A stretch of DNA of 64,000 bases from Oleispira sp036960605 (GCA_036960605.1 JBALXI010000005.1:62001-126000), one strand, 5' to 3'; counted from the first letter of the stretch, positions 34,643 through 44,257 are shown. Notes: a model not told the origin generated them from the letters alone. Numbers and translations are program-made.

Positions 34643-35980
34643 ATGGCATCATTTTCATTCGGAATGAAACTCCAAGGGTTAGCACTGGGTTTAGCCAGTC
34701 GCTTTGCAGCGCACCCTCTCGTTCAAAAATACGGCCTAGCAAAACCGGCAGAGAAACTGGCCTATATTTCAACCAAAAAAGGTTTTCAGTTAATTCAACA
34801 AGGATTGGCGAAAAAGAGTTTGGGGAATAAAAACGGCCTCAAGGCATTGCCCTCTCCTCCGCCTTTATTTGATCTAACGCTGTCTGACGAACAGCAAATG
34901 ATTCGCGATAGTGTGAAAGCCTACGCTGAAAACAATATCCGTCCATTGGCATTGGCCGCAGATGAACAAGCAAAATTACCCGAGTCACTGCTGCAAGACT
35001 GCCAAGAACTCGGTTTAAATTACTTTTCCATACCCGAAAGCCTTGGTGGTGCTGGCCAGCTTTCACCGATGACCAGTGTTTTAATTGCAGAAGACCTCGC
35101 TTGGGGAGATTTTTCTCTCGCCTTTGCCATTCTGGCATCGACATCCGTCACCAATACCCTTAGCCGTTGGGGTAATAAAAAGCAACAAGCACTGTGGCTG
35201 CCTAAGTTTTGTGCAGACCTCTCTACCAGCAAAGAGACTTTCAATGCCGCTATTGCCGTGCAAGAACCGCAGCCGTTGTTCAATAGCGACCTATTGACTA
35301 CCAGCGCCAAGCAGAACAAAAAAGGCTATCTGCTGAACGGTACTAAGTCTCTCGTTCCTTTAGCAGGAACAGCCAACCTCTATCTCGTCGCCGCGCAATT
35401 TAAAGGTAAAAATGAAGTTTTCATCGTGCCTGCCAATGCCCAAGGTGTATCTTTTAAATCAAGCCCAGCGATGGGTTTACGCAGTGCTGAAGTCGGCATA
35501 CTGCAGTTCGATAAAGTCCAGCTCGATAAAGACGCTTTGTTAGGTGCGGGTAATGCCGCGCATAATCAATTTAATTATGAAAACTTCATTGATAGCAGCC
35601 ACTTATCTTGGTGTGCCATGGCCATCGGCTGCTGCCAGTCGGCGTTGGATTACTTGATCCCTTACGTTAACGAGCGCTATGCCTTTGGTGAGCCTATTAG
35701 TCACCGCCAATCTGTTGCCTTTATGATTGCTAATATGAAGATCGAAATTGAAAGCATGCGCCTTTTAGTTTGGAAAGCTGCCAGCCGTTTTGAGCGCGGC
35801 GAAGATTTTCATCGTGATGCCTTTTTAGCCCATCATTTATGCATGGAAAAGAGCATGGAAATTGGCACCAATGCCGTACAACTACTCGGTGGCCACGGTT
35901 TCACCAAAGAGCACCCCGCTGAGCGTTGGTATCGTGATTTGCGTGTACTTTCTGTCATTAACGGCGGCTTACAGCTGTAA
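34643..35980 (+). CDS. Acyl-CoA dehydrogenase family protein lacking the usual catalytic glutamate
   Basis: 445-residue member of the acyl-CoA dehydrogenase superfamily. After an extra N-terminal stretch of about 75 residues come the N-terminal helical domain (LSDEQQMIRDSVKAYAENN), middle beta domain and C-terminal helical domain (QLLGGHGFTKEHPAERWYRDLRVL). At the place where catalytic members have YEGT, this protein ends with VINGGLQL: N440 replaces Glu, and the 15-25 residues that normally follow are missing. It may be inactive on its own, may use another base, or may pair with the next gene product. It starts a cluster of three fatty-acid genes. Confidence 0.88.
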   Translation: MASFSFGMKLQGLALGLASRFAAHPLVQKYGLAKPAEKLAYISTKKGFQLIQQGLAKKSLGNKNGLKALPSPPPLFDLTLSDEQQMIRDSVKAYAENNIRPLALAADEQAKLPESLLQDCQELGLNYFSIPESLGGAGQLSPMTSVLIAEDLAWGDFSLAFAILASTSVTNTLSRWGNKKQQALWLPKFCADLSTSKETFNAAIAVQEPQPLFNSDLLTTSAKQNKKGYLLNGTKSLVPLAGTANLYLVAAQFKGKNEVFIVPANAQGVSFKSSPAMGLRSAEVGILQFDKVQLDKDALLGAGNAAHNQFNYENFIDSSHLSWCAMAIGCCQSALDYLIPYVNERYAFGEPISHRQSVAFMIANMKIEIESMRLLVWKAASRFERGEDFHRDAFLAHHLCMEKSMEIGTNAVQLLGGHGFTKEHPAERWYRDLRVLSVINGGLQL

Positions 35981-36013
35981 TTTTTAGGAACCACCTATTT
36001 TTAGGAGCCAACT

Positions 36014-37222
36014 ATGATCTATTTAGAAGTCCCAAAAAAGCTGCGCATGCTCGTCGATCAAGCTCGCCAAACTGCTGACCATGTTTTCCGCCCAATTTCG
36101 CGTAAATACGATCGCGCAGAACATGACTACCCTATTGAGCTGGACATGTTCGCTGCCATTATGGATGGCATGAACGATGCCCTCGTCGACGGCGGTGCCG
36201 GTTCCGGTAAGTTACGCCAAGGAACAAAAGACAGCAGTCAAATCCAAAATGGCATCAACATGACCACCGTCCTGGGCCTCGCGGAACTTTGCCGTGGCGA
36301 TGTCGGTTTATCGCTAACCATGCCACGTCAAGGCTTAGGCAATGCCGCGATTGCTGCCGTTGCGAACGACGAACAACTCGCCCGTTTTGGCCATAAATGG
36401 GCCGCTATGGCGATCACAGAACCTGGTTGTGGATCTGATTCTGCCGCAGTCCGTACTAGCGCGATAAAAGATGGCGACGATTACATCATCAACGGCGAGA
36501 AGATTTTCGTTACCGCAGGTGAGCGCGCCGATGCCGTCGTGGTCTGGGCAACGGTCGATAAGAACCTAGGTAAGGCTGCCATCAAGTCTTTCGTGGTTGA
36601 AAAAGGCACTCCGGGAATGGAAGTGACTCGCTTAGAAAAGAAGCTTGGCATCAAAGCTTCTGATACTGCATCGATTAGCTTTAACGATTGCCGCGTTCCT
36701 CGCGCTAATTTATTAGGCAGTGAAGAAGTGAATGCAGAGAAGGGATTCGCCGGGGTTATGCAAACGTTTGATAATACCCGCCCGGTTGTCGCAGCGATGG
36801 CGGTTGGTGTTGCAACGGCTTCCATTGAGCGCACTAAGGAATTGTTAAAAGAACAAGGCATTGATATTGATTATAAGCGCCCTGCCAAGCTAGGTTCGCA
36901 ACTAAAAGCGGAAGTGTATCGCATGGAAGCTGAACTCGAAGCAGCGCGCCTACTAACCATCAAGGCGGCTTGGATGGCGGATAACGGCCAACCAAATTCC
37001 ATTGAAGCCTCTATCTCAAAGGCAAAAGCCGGTCGAGTTGCCAACGACATCACACTAAAATGCGTCGAGCTATTAGGCACAGTAGGTTATTGTGAAGACG
37101 AATTATTAGAAAAGTGGGCAAGAGACTCAAAGATTCTCGATATCTTTGAAGGCACTCAGCAAATACAACAATTGATCATTGCCCGCCGCTTATTAGGCAA
37201 GTCGTCTAGCGAATTAAAATAA
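36014..37222 (+). CDS. Acyl-CoA dehydrogenase
   Basis: 402-residue flavoprotein that introduces the first double bond of beta-oxidation. It has the FAD-binding region AITEPGCGSDSAAVRTSA, WAxx-type middle domain (VVVWATVDKNLG, FVVEKGTPGMEV), and a C-terminus with the catalytic glutamate E379 in ILDIFEGTQQIQQLIIARRLL. AGGAG precedes the ATG. It lies 33 bases after a second acyl-CoA dehydrogenase that lacks this glutamate and 8 bases before an acyl-CoA synthetase gene. Substrate chain length is not evident. Confidence 0.94.
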   Translation: MIYLEVPKKLRMLVDQARQTADHVFRPISRKYDRAEHDYPIELDMFAAIMDGMNDALVDGGAGSGKLRQGTKDSSQIQNGINMTTVLGLAELCRGDVGLSLTMPRQGLGNAAIAAVANDEQLARFGHKWAAMAITEPGCGSDSAAVRTSAIKDGDDYIINGEKIFVTAGERADAVVVWATVDKNLGKAAIKSFVVEKGTPGMEVTRLEKKLGIKASDTASISFNDCRVPRANLLGSEEVNAEKGFAGVMQTFDNTRPVVAAMAVGVATASIERTKELLKEQGIDIDYKRPAKLGSQLKAEVYRMEAELEAARLLTIKAAWMADNGQPNSIEASISKAKAGRVANDITLKCVELLGTVGYCEDELLEKWARDSKILDIFEGTQQIQQLIIARRLLGKSSSELK

Positions 37223-37230
37223 GGATTCCG

Positions 37231-39045
37231 ATGCAAGCTCGTACGGTAAGTTTCACCAATGTACTCCGTCATGCTCTTTTTCAAGGAGGCGCTATCGCGC
37301 CCCTTGTTAAAGGTCTGCATACCCTGATCAGCGCCAAACCCGACCGCTACCGTTCAATCGGTAGCCACTTAGAAGAACATGCGTTTAAGCGCCAAAATGC
37401 ACCGGCGATTCGTTATCAGCAAGATGAATTCAGCTATGGCCAGGTCAATGCTTGGGTGAATCGCTACGCACATTATTTTATCAGCCAAGGCATTCAATCG
37501 GGCGATACCATCGGCATTAACATTGAAAACCGCACCGAATGCTTAATTGCGGTACTAGCGGTGGTCAAGACTGGCGCGATTGCTGCCATGATTAATACCT
37601 CTCAACGCGGCGAAGTATTACTGCATAGCATCAACCTTGTGCAGCCAAAAATGATGTTGATTGGCGAAGAACAAATTGAAGCGATGGCTTCAGTCATCGA
37701 GAGCCTAGAGATTCCGTTGCGCACTCAGCTGCACTATCTAGCAGACACGGGGTCTCGTTCTTGCCCTAGCTTTTATCAGGATATGGCGCTCGTCAGCGCC
37801 CAGCATTCAGAAGACAATCCTGAAACCACCAACAAGATTCAAATGAAGCAGCCGTGCTTTTATATTTTCACCTCGGGTACCACAGGCTTACCTAAAGCCT
37901 CAGTCATGAGCCATTACCGCTGGCATAAATCCATGGCGGGAATGGGCCTCGCCTCCATGCGTTTAACCCATAATGATGTGATGTACTTGAGTTTACCGCT
38001 TTATCACAATAACGCCCTCACCGTTGCGATGGCCGGAATATTAGGCGCAGGAGGCTGCTTAGCGATTGGCCGAAAATTCAGTGTCAGTCGCTTTTGGGAT
38101 GAAATCCGTCAGCACCAAGCAACGACTTTCTGCTACATCGGTGAACTGTGTCGTTATTTATTAAATAGCCCAGCGCAAGCAAACGATCAAGATCATAAAA
38201 TCCGCGCCATCATCGGTAATGGTTTGCGCCCGGATATTTGGATGGAATTTAAACAGCGCTTTAACATTGATCATATCAATGAATTTTATGGCGCCAGTGA
38301 ATGCAACCTCGTTTTCACCAATACCTTCAATCTTGATTGTACTGCTGGTTTTTGCCCACTGCCTTACAATGTTGTCGCCTACGATATTGAAGCCGATGAG
38401 CCTATACGCAACCAACAGGGATTCATGCAACCGGTTAAAAAAGGCGAAACAGGTTTATTGATTACTGAGATCAATGCCAAGCAGCCGTTTGAAGGCTATA
38501 CCGATGCTGAAGCAACGAAGAAAAAGATCCTGCAAAGCGTTTTTAAGTCTGAAGACCGCTGGTTCAATACTGGTGACATGGTCATCAACCAAGGTTTTAA
38601 GCACATCGCTTTTGCTGATCGCTTAGGCGATACCTTCCGCTGGAAAGGTGAAAATGTAGCCACCACCGAAGTTGAAGCGGTTGCCAATGAATATCCTGGT
38701 ATTGAACACAGCGTCGCTTATGGCGTGGAAATTCCTGGGACTGATGGCCGCGCAGGTATGGCGGCACTGACCTTGAAGGATATTAATGACTTTGACATTG
38801 GTGCGTTCTCACGACACTTACGAGAAAAGCTACCCGTTTATGCCGTACCCGTTTTTATTCGTATCCGTGAGCAAGAAGAAATCACCGGCACGTTTAAATA
38901 CCGCAAAGTCGAACTCAAAAAAGAGCATTATGATCTAGCTCAGGTCGATGAATCGATGTTTGTCATGCTTCCAGATCAAACTCAGTTTGTGCCTCTAAAA
39001 GCCCCCATTGCGGATCAGATACAGCAACAGGCATTCCGTTTTTAA
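37231..39045 (+). CDS. FATP-type long-chain acyl-CoA synthetase
   Basis: 604-residue AMP-forming ligase that activates fatty acids with ATP and CoA. The P-loop-like motif is FIFTSGTTGLPKASVMSHYR; FYGASECNLVF and WFNTGDMVINQGFKHIAFADRLGDTFRWKGENVATTEVE complete the adenylation signature, and the C-terminal domain includes TGTFKYRKVELKKEHYDL with the conserved lysine. These last motifs are those of the FATP/very-long-chain synthetase branch, not of E. coli FadD. It is the third gene of the acyl-CoA dehydrogenase cluster, with AAGGA before the ATG, and ends at a terminator. Confidence 0.93.
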   Translation: MQARTVSFTNVLRHALFQGGAIAPLVKGLHTLISAKPDRYRSIGSHLEEHAFKRQNAPAIRYQQDEFSYGQVNAWVNRYAHYFISQGIQSGDTIGINIENRTECLIAVLAVVKTGAIAAMINTSQRGEVLLHSINLVQPKMMLIGEEQIEAMASVIESLEIPLRTQLHYLADTGSRSCPSFYQDMALVSAQHSEDNPETTNKIQMKQPCFYIFTSGTTGLPKASVMSHYRWHKSMAGMGLASMRLTHNDVMYLSLPLYHNNALTVAMAGILGAGGCLAIGRKFSVSRFWDEIRQHQATTFCYIGELCRYLLNSPAQANDQDHKIRAIIGNGLRPDIWMEFKQRFNIDHINEFYGASECNLVFTNTFNLDCTAGFCPLPYNVVAYDIEADEPIRNQQGFMQPVKKGETGLLITEINAKQPFEGYTDAEATKKKILQSVFKSEDRWFNTGDMVINQGFKHIAFADRLGDTFRWKGENVATTEVEAVANEYPGIEHSVAYGVEIPGTDGRAGMAALTLKDINDFDIGAFSRHLREKLPVYAVPVFIRIREQEEITGTFKYRKVELKKEHYDLAQVDESMFVMLPDQTQFVPLKAPIADQIQQQAFRF

Positions 39046-39059
39046 GAATCGATAGATTC

Positions 39060-39080
39060 GGGCGACTCAATCGCCCTTTT
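39060..39080 (+). terminator. Terminator of the fatty-acid cluster
   Basis: GGGCGA (39060-39065) and TCGCCC (39071-39076) form a 6-bp stem with a 5-base loop followed by TTTT and a pyrimidine-rich tract, 15 bases after the synthetase stop. Confidence 0.75.
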
Positions 39081-39131
39081 CTTCCTCTTGTGATAGAATC
39101 CGCGCCTTTCTCGATCTGCTAGGACAAGACT

Positions 39132-39626
39132 ATGACTGCGCTCGTTGGCATTATTATGGGCTCTAAAAGTGACTGGCCAACTATGAAGCATGCTGCTGAC
39201 ATGCTCGACTTGTTGGAAGTCCCTTATGAAGTAAATGTAGTTTCCGCTCACCGAACTCCTGATTTATTGTTCGAATACGCTAAAAGTGCCGAAGGCCGTG
39301 GCCTGAAAGTCATTATTGGCGGTGCTGGTGGTGCTGCGCATCTACCTGGCATGTGCGCTTCTCAAACCGTACTACCTGTATTAGGTGTGCCGGTTAAATC
39401 GAAAGCTCTTAATGGCATAGATTCATTATTATCCATTGCTCAAATGCCTGGTGGGGTTGCCGTGGGTACCTTGGCAATTGGCGATGCGGGCGCAAAGAAT
39501 TCAGGTCTATTAGCTGCTCAGATACTTGCGACCAGTGATAGTGAGCTGACAAAGCGCCTCCATCAGTTTCAGAAGAACCAAACTGAGACAATTTTAAGCC
39601 AACCAGATCCAAGAGTAGAAGGCTAA
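39132..39626 (+). CDS. purE: N5-carboxyaminoimidazole ribonucleotide mutase
   Basis: Class I PurE, which rearranges N5-CAIR to CAIR in purine synthesis. The 164 residues contain the nucleotide-phosphate site GIIMGSKSDWPTMKHA and the catalytic histidine segment VSAHRTPDLL, plus GGAGGAAHLPGMCAS. The stop codon TAA shares one base with the purK ATG, so translation is coupled. Confidence 0.97.
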   Translation: MTALVGIIMGSKSDWPTMKHAADMLDLLEVPYEVNVVSAHRTPDLLFEYAKSAEGRGLKVIIGGAGGAAHLPGMCASQTVLPVLGVPVKSKALNGIDSLLSIAQMPGGVAVGTLAIGDAGAKNSGLLAAQILATSDSELTKRLHQFQKNQTETILSQPDPRVEG

Positions 39627-40726
39627 TGAGCACTGATCTTAAGCAATCAAAAGTAAAATCATTAGGCATTTTAGGCAATGGTCAACTGGGTCAAATGTTA
39701 GCAGACAGTATTGCTGAGCAAACCGATCTAAGCGTCAACTTGTATGATTTGCGCGCTTTTGATGAAACCAGTTTACAAGAATTTTTAGTCGCGAATGATC
39801 GTATTTCCTATGAAACGGAAAACATCCCCGCTCATATCGTTGCGCAAATGGAAAGTGTTGAAGCTAAGGTTTTTCCAAGCCTGACCGCGCTTAAAACGTT
39901 CCAGAATCGCATCACTGAAAAGAACGCGTTACGCGCGGCCGGCATTGCCACTGCAGAATTTCATGCGGTCAATAGCCTTGCTGATATTCATGATGCGATC
40001 GCACAGCTCGGCTTACCGATCATCATGAAAACCACAACCGAAGGTTATGACGGTAAAGGCCAGTTTGTTTTACGTGAAGCTCAAGACGCACAAGCGTGCT
40101 GGGATGAAATTGGCAACCGTGAGTTAATTGCTGAAGCCTTTGTCCCTTTCATTCGTGAAATTTCTGTTATTGGTTCTCGTAGCGAAAGTGGTGACATCAA
40201 AGTATGGCCGATGACGGAGAATATCCATCACGAAGGCATCTTACGTTATTCACTGTACCCTGCTCATGGTTTCAGCGCTGAGAAGCAAGCTATTGCTGAG
40301 CGCTACATTGAACAAATCGCGACCAACTTAGATTATGTCGGCACCATTACTTTAGAATTATTTGAAGTTGAAGATAATCTAATTGCTAATGAAGTCGCTC
40401 CTCGAGTTCATAACTCAGGGCACTGGTCAATCGAAGGGGCTTTTACCAGCCAATTCCGTAATCACATGTTGGCAGTGACTGGCCAAGACATCACCTCAAC
40501 CGATTCTCGCTTCCCCGCAACCGCGATGATCAACGTGATCAGTGATGAAGGTCCAACGGCGGCTGCTGAAGGCTTGGAACAAACTTATGTTCATAGCTAC
40601 GGCAAAGAAGCTCGCCCAGCTCGTAAACTGGGGCACGTAACGATTACGGCCCAAGATACGGAAGAGCGCGATGCTAAAATAAGCCAGCTTGAAGGCTTAA
40701 TTCCTGCTGGGGTTTGGAAAAAATAA
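39626..40726 (+). CDS. purK: N5-carboxyaminoimidazole ribonucleotide synthase
   Basis: ATP-grasp enzyme that carboxylates AIR to N5-CAIR, the substrate of PurE. The 366 residues begin with the LGILGNGQLGQMLADS motif, followed by the ATP-binding IIMKTTTEGYDGKGQFVL segment and the metal-binding APRVHNSGHWSIEGAFTSQF region. It begins on the last base of purE and ends just before a very stable hairpin. Confidence 0.97.
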   Translation: MSTDLKQSKVKSLGILGNGQLGQMLADSIAEQTDLSVNLYDLRAFDETSLQEFLVANDRISYETENIPAHIVAQMESVEAKVFPSLTALKTFQNRITEKNALRAAGIATAEFHAVNSLADIHDAIAQLGLPIIMKTTTEGYDGKGQFVLREAQDAQACWDEIGNRELIAEAFVPFIREISVIGSRSESGDIKVWPMTENIHHEGILRYSLYPAHGFSAEKQAIAERYIEQIATNLDYVGTITLELFEVEDNLIANEVAPRVHNSGHWSIEGAFTSQFRNHMLAVTGQDITSTDSRFPATAMINVISDEGPTAAAEGLEQTYVHSYGKEARPARKLGHVTITAQDTEERDAKISQLEGLIPAGVWKK

Positions 40727-40731
40727 GATCG

Positions 40732-40770
40732 TAACTTACGCTGTTAGAATCAGTCTAACAGCGTAAGTTA
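40732..40770 (+). terminator. Terminator-like hairpin after purK
   Basis: Perfect 17-bp arms (40732-40748 and 40754-40770) with a 5-base loop lie 5 bases after the purK stop. No long run of T follows, but the stem is the most stable repeat in this part of the window. Confidence 0.75.
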
Positions 40771-41008
40771 ATCATATTAGCCCCGACAAAAACGTCTTCT
40801 TTTAAAGCATACTCTCTGCGCCATAGCACAAAAAATCCAAATAGCTGTTCAATAACCGAAAACTCTAACGTTTCTTTCCTCCTCTATATACGATCAATAA
40901 TTGGCCAAATATTCCTATTTTATGGCCACCAAGTACAAGCGTTCACGCTTTATATCCCTTAATTTATCACTCGCCACTTGGCTAAACTAAATTGCATGGA
41001 TAAAAATA

Positions 41009-42028
41009 ATGAAAAACCTGCGCACTTCACTGACTGCAACTTTCTTACTCATATGCCTGATACCCAGCGCTAATGCTGGCTTCTTCGACTTCTGGAAAAA
41101 AGAGCCTACCTACGCTAAAACCAAATATCCTATTGTTATGGTTCCTGGAGCGTTTGCTTTTGATAATGCTTTTGGAATTCTGGATTATTGGCACGGGATC
41201 ACCGACGAACTTCGTGATGAAGGCGCTGATGTGTATGTTACAAATTTGAGCTCGATGGCACTGCACGAAACCCGTGGTGAAGAACTATTAAGTAGTGTTG
41301 AAGAAATCAGGGCCATCACAGGAGCCAATAAAGTTAATTTGATTGCTCATAGCCAAGGCGCTACCGCCGCTCGCTATGTCGCCGCCCTTCGACCAGAGTG
41401 GATTGCATCGGTTAGCTGCACTCATTGCATGAATGAAGGTACACCCTTTGGCCAAGGGCTAAATGATACGTTTGAAGATGGCACTTTTTTTAAGCAAGCG
41501 GCTGTGACCTTAATGAATGGCTTATTTAACGTTATCGAATCGGGGTCAGCTAAGCCAAGCGATGGTGAATACAACAGTGCAGAAAACGGCGATCAAGATG
41601 CTAGAGCGTTATTAACCGCTGTCAGCGCTGAAGATTTTGATCGCTTTAATGCTTTATATCCTCAAGCAATGCCCGCAGTAGATTGCAGCATCATCAATAA
41701 CGGTATCGATGGTCATACTGGCGGCGGCGCACACATAGTGAATGGCGTTCGTTATTATTCTTGGGGGGGCAAAAAAAATGCAACTCGACTACTTGATCCA
41801 TTAGACGCACTGATAATTCCTGTTGTTCAATTGTTCATGCCTAAAGGTATTGTCGCCGATGGCCTTGTGCCTTCTTGTGGCCAAGCATTAGGAGAGTTTT
41901 TACGTGATGACTATCGCACCAACCATTTTGATGCGATTAACCAGACCGCAGGTATGACGGCAGCGTTTGTTGATGTGCCTTCAATATTTGTAACCCAAGC
42001 CAATCGTTTAAAGAAAGCGGGTTTGTAA
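41009..42028 (+). CDS. lipA: Secreted triacylglycerol lipase, family I
   Basis: Extracellular alpha/beta-hydrolase lipase. The 339 residues start with signal peptide MKNLRTSLTATFLLICLIPS and cleavage after ANA. Family I features: YPIVMVPGAF near the N-terminus (oxyanion region), nucleophile Ser in IAHSQGATAARYVA, catalytic Asp in VADGLVPSCGQ, and catalytic His in YRTNHFDAINQ. The Cys pair in AVDCSI and PSCGQALG matches the single disulfide of the Pseudomonas lipases. An extra CTHC pair occurs where homologues have PHKGS. The next gene encodes the foldase it needs; export would be by Sec and the type II system. Confidence 0.95.
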   Translation: MKNLRTSLTATFLLICLIPSANAGFFDFWKKEPTYAKTKYPIVMVPGAFAFDNAFGILDYWHGITDELRDEGADVYVTNLSSMALHETRGEELLSSVEEIRAITGANKVNLIAHSQGATAARYVAALRPEWIASVSCTHCMNEGTPFGQGLNDTFEDGTFFKQAAVTLMNGLFNVIESGSAKPSDGEYNSAENGDQDARALLTAVSAEDFDRFNALYPQAMPAVDCSIINNGIDGHTGGGAHIVNGVRYYSWGGKKNATRLLDPLDALIIPVVQLFMPKGIVADGLVPSCGQALGEFLRDDYRTNHFDAINQTAGMTAAFVDVPSIFVTQANRLKKAGL

Positions 42029-42041
42029 TAAGACTCTCGTT

Positions 42042-42067
42042 TAGGGGAGTGCAGTATTGCTCCCCTA
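42042..42067 (+). promoter_or_regulatory. Intercistronic hairpin between lipase and foldase genes
   Basis: Arms TAGGGGAG (42042-42049) and CTCCCCTA (42060-42067) form an 8-bp stem with a 10-base loop in the 101-base gap. No run of T follows. It may lower or uncouple foldase expression relative to the lipase, or protect the lipase message. Confidence 0.5.
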
Positions 42068-42129
42068 CTTACCCCTACTGATCCTATCCAACCCTATTTC
42101 TAGCGAGCTTACTTAAGGCGAATTGAACG

Positions 42130-43128
42130 ATGAATACTCACTATAAATGGCCAATAACCAGCGGCATTGCTTTGCTGGCCATAGTACTTTTGTATAACGC
42201 AGGCAACCTAATAGAAACGAGTTCTCCCGCGACAAGCACCGTAACCAAAAATCTAGCGACAACAACACAATCTCAGAGCCAAGTATTAGTCCAAGAATCT
42301 GTTCCTACATCAACTAAGACAAGCAGTCCTTTTCAAGACTTTAATACTAATCCACCAAAATATTTATTCGATACTGAACTAAGAGGCCAGTTAACGACAT
42401 TAGCAGATGGTTCATTATTCATTACCGACGAAATTAGAAAGCGTTTTGATTATTTTTATATGATGACAGGTGACCGCTCTCAACAGGACATCAATGCCAT
42501 TATTGTTGATCATATTCGCCAACAACTATCCCAACCCGCACAAAACCAGGCATTAGATTTATTACAGAAATACACAGACTATTTAAATGAATACGCTACT
42601 TTTAGTCAGGGACTCGATATTCAAATCATGCAAGATGATCCGCAATGGGTCGCCAGTGAAATTCGCAATATGCGTAATTATCATTTAGGAGAAGACACCA
42701 GTGATATTTTTTTTAGCCAGCAAGAAATATTGAGAAGTAATTATTTACAGCAAGAAAACAACCCTCTATCTGCCCAAATATTAGAAAATCAAAGCAAGAC
42801 GTTACGCTTAACTAATTTACAACAGCAAACCGCCACCTTAAAAGCAGAGAACGCAGATAACGAAATAATTCATAATTTGAGAGTTGAACTTGTCGGTGAA
42901 GAAGCGGCAAACAGACTCACTCAGCTCGATGCTGATCGTAGAAACTGGCAAGAGAAGAAACAAGCTTATAAAGTTTTAAAGGCTCAATGGAATGAAGCGT
43001 CAGGCTTAAGCAACAACGATAAAATAAGTGTATTTGAAAAACAGGCAATAGAGAATTTAGCGTTGACGGAGAGTGAATTAAAACGCCTTAAAGCGCTTGA
43101 TTATATTCAATCAAGATCTAGCAGTTAA
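42130..43128 (+). CDS. lifO: Lipase-specific foldase (lipase chaperone)
   Basis: Membrane-anchored periplasmic steric chaperone for the upstream lipase. The 332 residues have one N-terminal membrane segment (about 9-26, WPITSGIALLAIVLLYNAG), a variable Ser/Thr-rich linker, then the helical chaperone body. The conserved RxxFDY motif is present as RKRFDYFYMMTGD. The rest is highly helical and Gln-rich (LQQQTATLKAENADNE), as in Lif proteins. Position directly after a family I lipase gene confirms the assignment. Confidence 0.93.
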   Translation: MNTHYKWPITSGIALLAIVLLYNAGNLIETSSPATSTVTKNLATTTQSQSQVLVQESVPTSTKTSSPFQDFNTNPPKYLFDTELRGQLTTLADGSLFITDEIRKRFDYFYMMTGDRSQQDINAIIVDHIRQQLSQPAQNQALDLLQKYTDYLNEYATFSQGLDIQIMQDDPQWVASEIRNMRNYHLGEDTSDIFFSQQEILRSNYLQQENNPLSAQILENQSKTLRLTNLQQQTATLKAENADNEIIHNLRVELVGEEAANRLTQLDADRRNWQEKKQAYKVLKAQWNEASGLSNNDKISVFEKQAIENLALTESELKRLKALDYIQSRSSS

Positions 43129-43219
43129 TCGATAGGCAATGAATAATAGGTTACGGAGTTCACCGTTCACTAGAGGCTTGCATCGACTACATTAGACAAT
43201 TTATAGGTATTTCACATAG

Positions 43220-44257
43220 CTAACCTTCACGATATTGACTGGGTGTAATACCAATCCAGCGCTTAAATGATTTGGAGAAGTAAGATGCGTCATTAAAATC
43301 CAGCTGGGAAGATATTTGAGTGATGCTTAGCTGCGTTTCTGTTAAGTATCGCAAGGCTAGCTTCTTTCGTATTTCGTCTACTAGGTCTTGTAAGCATGTC
43401 CCTTCCAGTTTTAAACGACGCCTTAATGTTCTTGGACTCATATTCAAATGAGTCGCTATTTTTTCCATCTGAGGAAAAGTGAAATTTAATAATTCATGCT
43501 CGTCGCAACTCAGTAGCAGGCGAATTTTTTCAGCAATACTGGATTGTTGTGAGAAATTTTCTAATACTTTTTCACAACTCTTTTCTGCGAGCTCTCGCGT
43601 CAAGGGTTCGGCCATTTTTAGAGTCGTTAATTTGACAGCTATGGGTACACTCATCCTGTTCATCGGCTGGTCAAAATGAATATTATCACCCAGAGTTTTA
43701 ACATACTCTTTTCCATAACCAGGATCGGGAAAGTCAAATTCAAACTCTATTTTTTCATAATGTTCGCTGATTAGCAGCTTAGATACATCCCTTAAACTGG
43801 TAAAAATACTTTCAATTAAAAAAGGTTTCACCCCTTCTATAGAAATACGTTCCTGTAGTTCTAAATAGACATATTCATCCGTTTCTTCATAAACGCATTC
43901 AATGACGGGAAAACGGCATTTGAAAAAACGAGAAGTGAGTTCAATCGCGTCGCCATAGGTAAGACTGGCCAATGCCGCGATGCCTAGCATACCGTGAGTG
44001 GTAAGGCCTAATTCTGAACCCAATAGCAGACCAAGATGCGGTTGATCAAATTCGCCTGAAGCATTGCGAATCATCTGTTTATATTGCTCAAAAGGGATAA
44101 ACCCTTTGGCGGATTCTAGGGTTGTTGCACAGTAGTCCGTGTTCTCTAATACAGCTTGGCTGCTTATACCTTCACGCTGGCACAAGCGTAGTAATGCGGC
44201 AGGATAATTCACCGCAATCAGACTATTTGTCTCAGAAGTTTTTTGACCTATTGTCAT
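43220..44257 (-). CDS. AraC-family transcriptional regulator
   Basis: 345 residues with an N-terminal effector domain of the OruR-like type (about 15-205) and two C-terminal helix-turn-helices (MSPRTLRRRLKLEGTCLQDL and ITQISSQLDFNDASYFSKSFKRWIGITPSQYR). It converges on the lipase-foldase pair and lies downstream of pilY1 on the same strand. Regulators of this type next to lipase genes often respond to fatty acids, but here the target is not shown by the sequence. Confidence 0.93.
   Translation of the reverse strand: MTIGQKTSETNSLIAVNYPAALLRLCQREGISSQAVLENTDYCATTLESAKGFIPFEQYKQMIRNASGEFDQPHLGLLLGSELGLTTHGMLGIAALASLTYGDAIELTSRFFKCRFPVIECVYEETDEYVYLELQERISIEGVKPFLIESIFTSLRDVSKLLISEHYEKIEFEFDFPDPGYGKEYVKTLGDNIHFDQPMNRMSVPIAVKLTTLKMAEPLTRELAEKSCEKVLENFSQQSSIAEKIRLLLSCDEHELLNFTFPQMEKIATHLNMSPRTLRRRLKLEGTCLQDLVDEIRKKLALRYLTETQLSITQISSQLDFNDASYFSKSFKRWIGITPSQYREG

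Noticed and set aside
34643..36020. Frameshift as cause of the short C-terminus of the first acyl-CoA dehydrogenase
   Set aside because: I found no continuation of the family motif in another frame in the 33 bases before the next gene, so a true short protein is more likely than a sequencing error.
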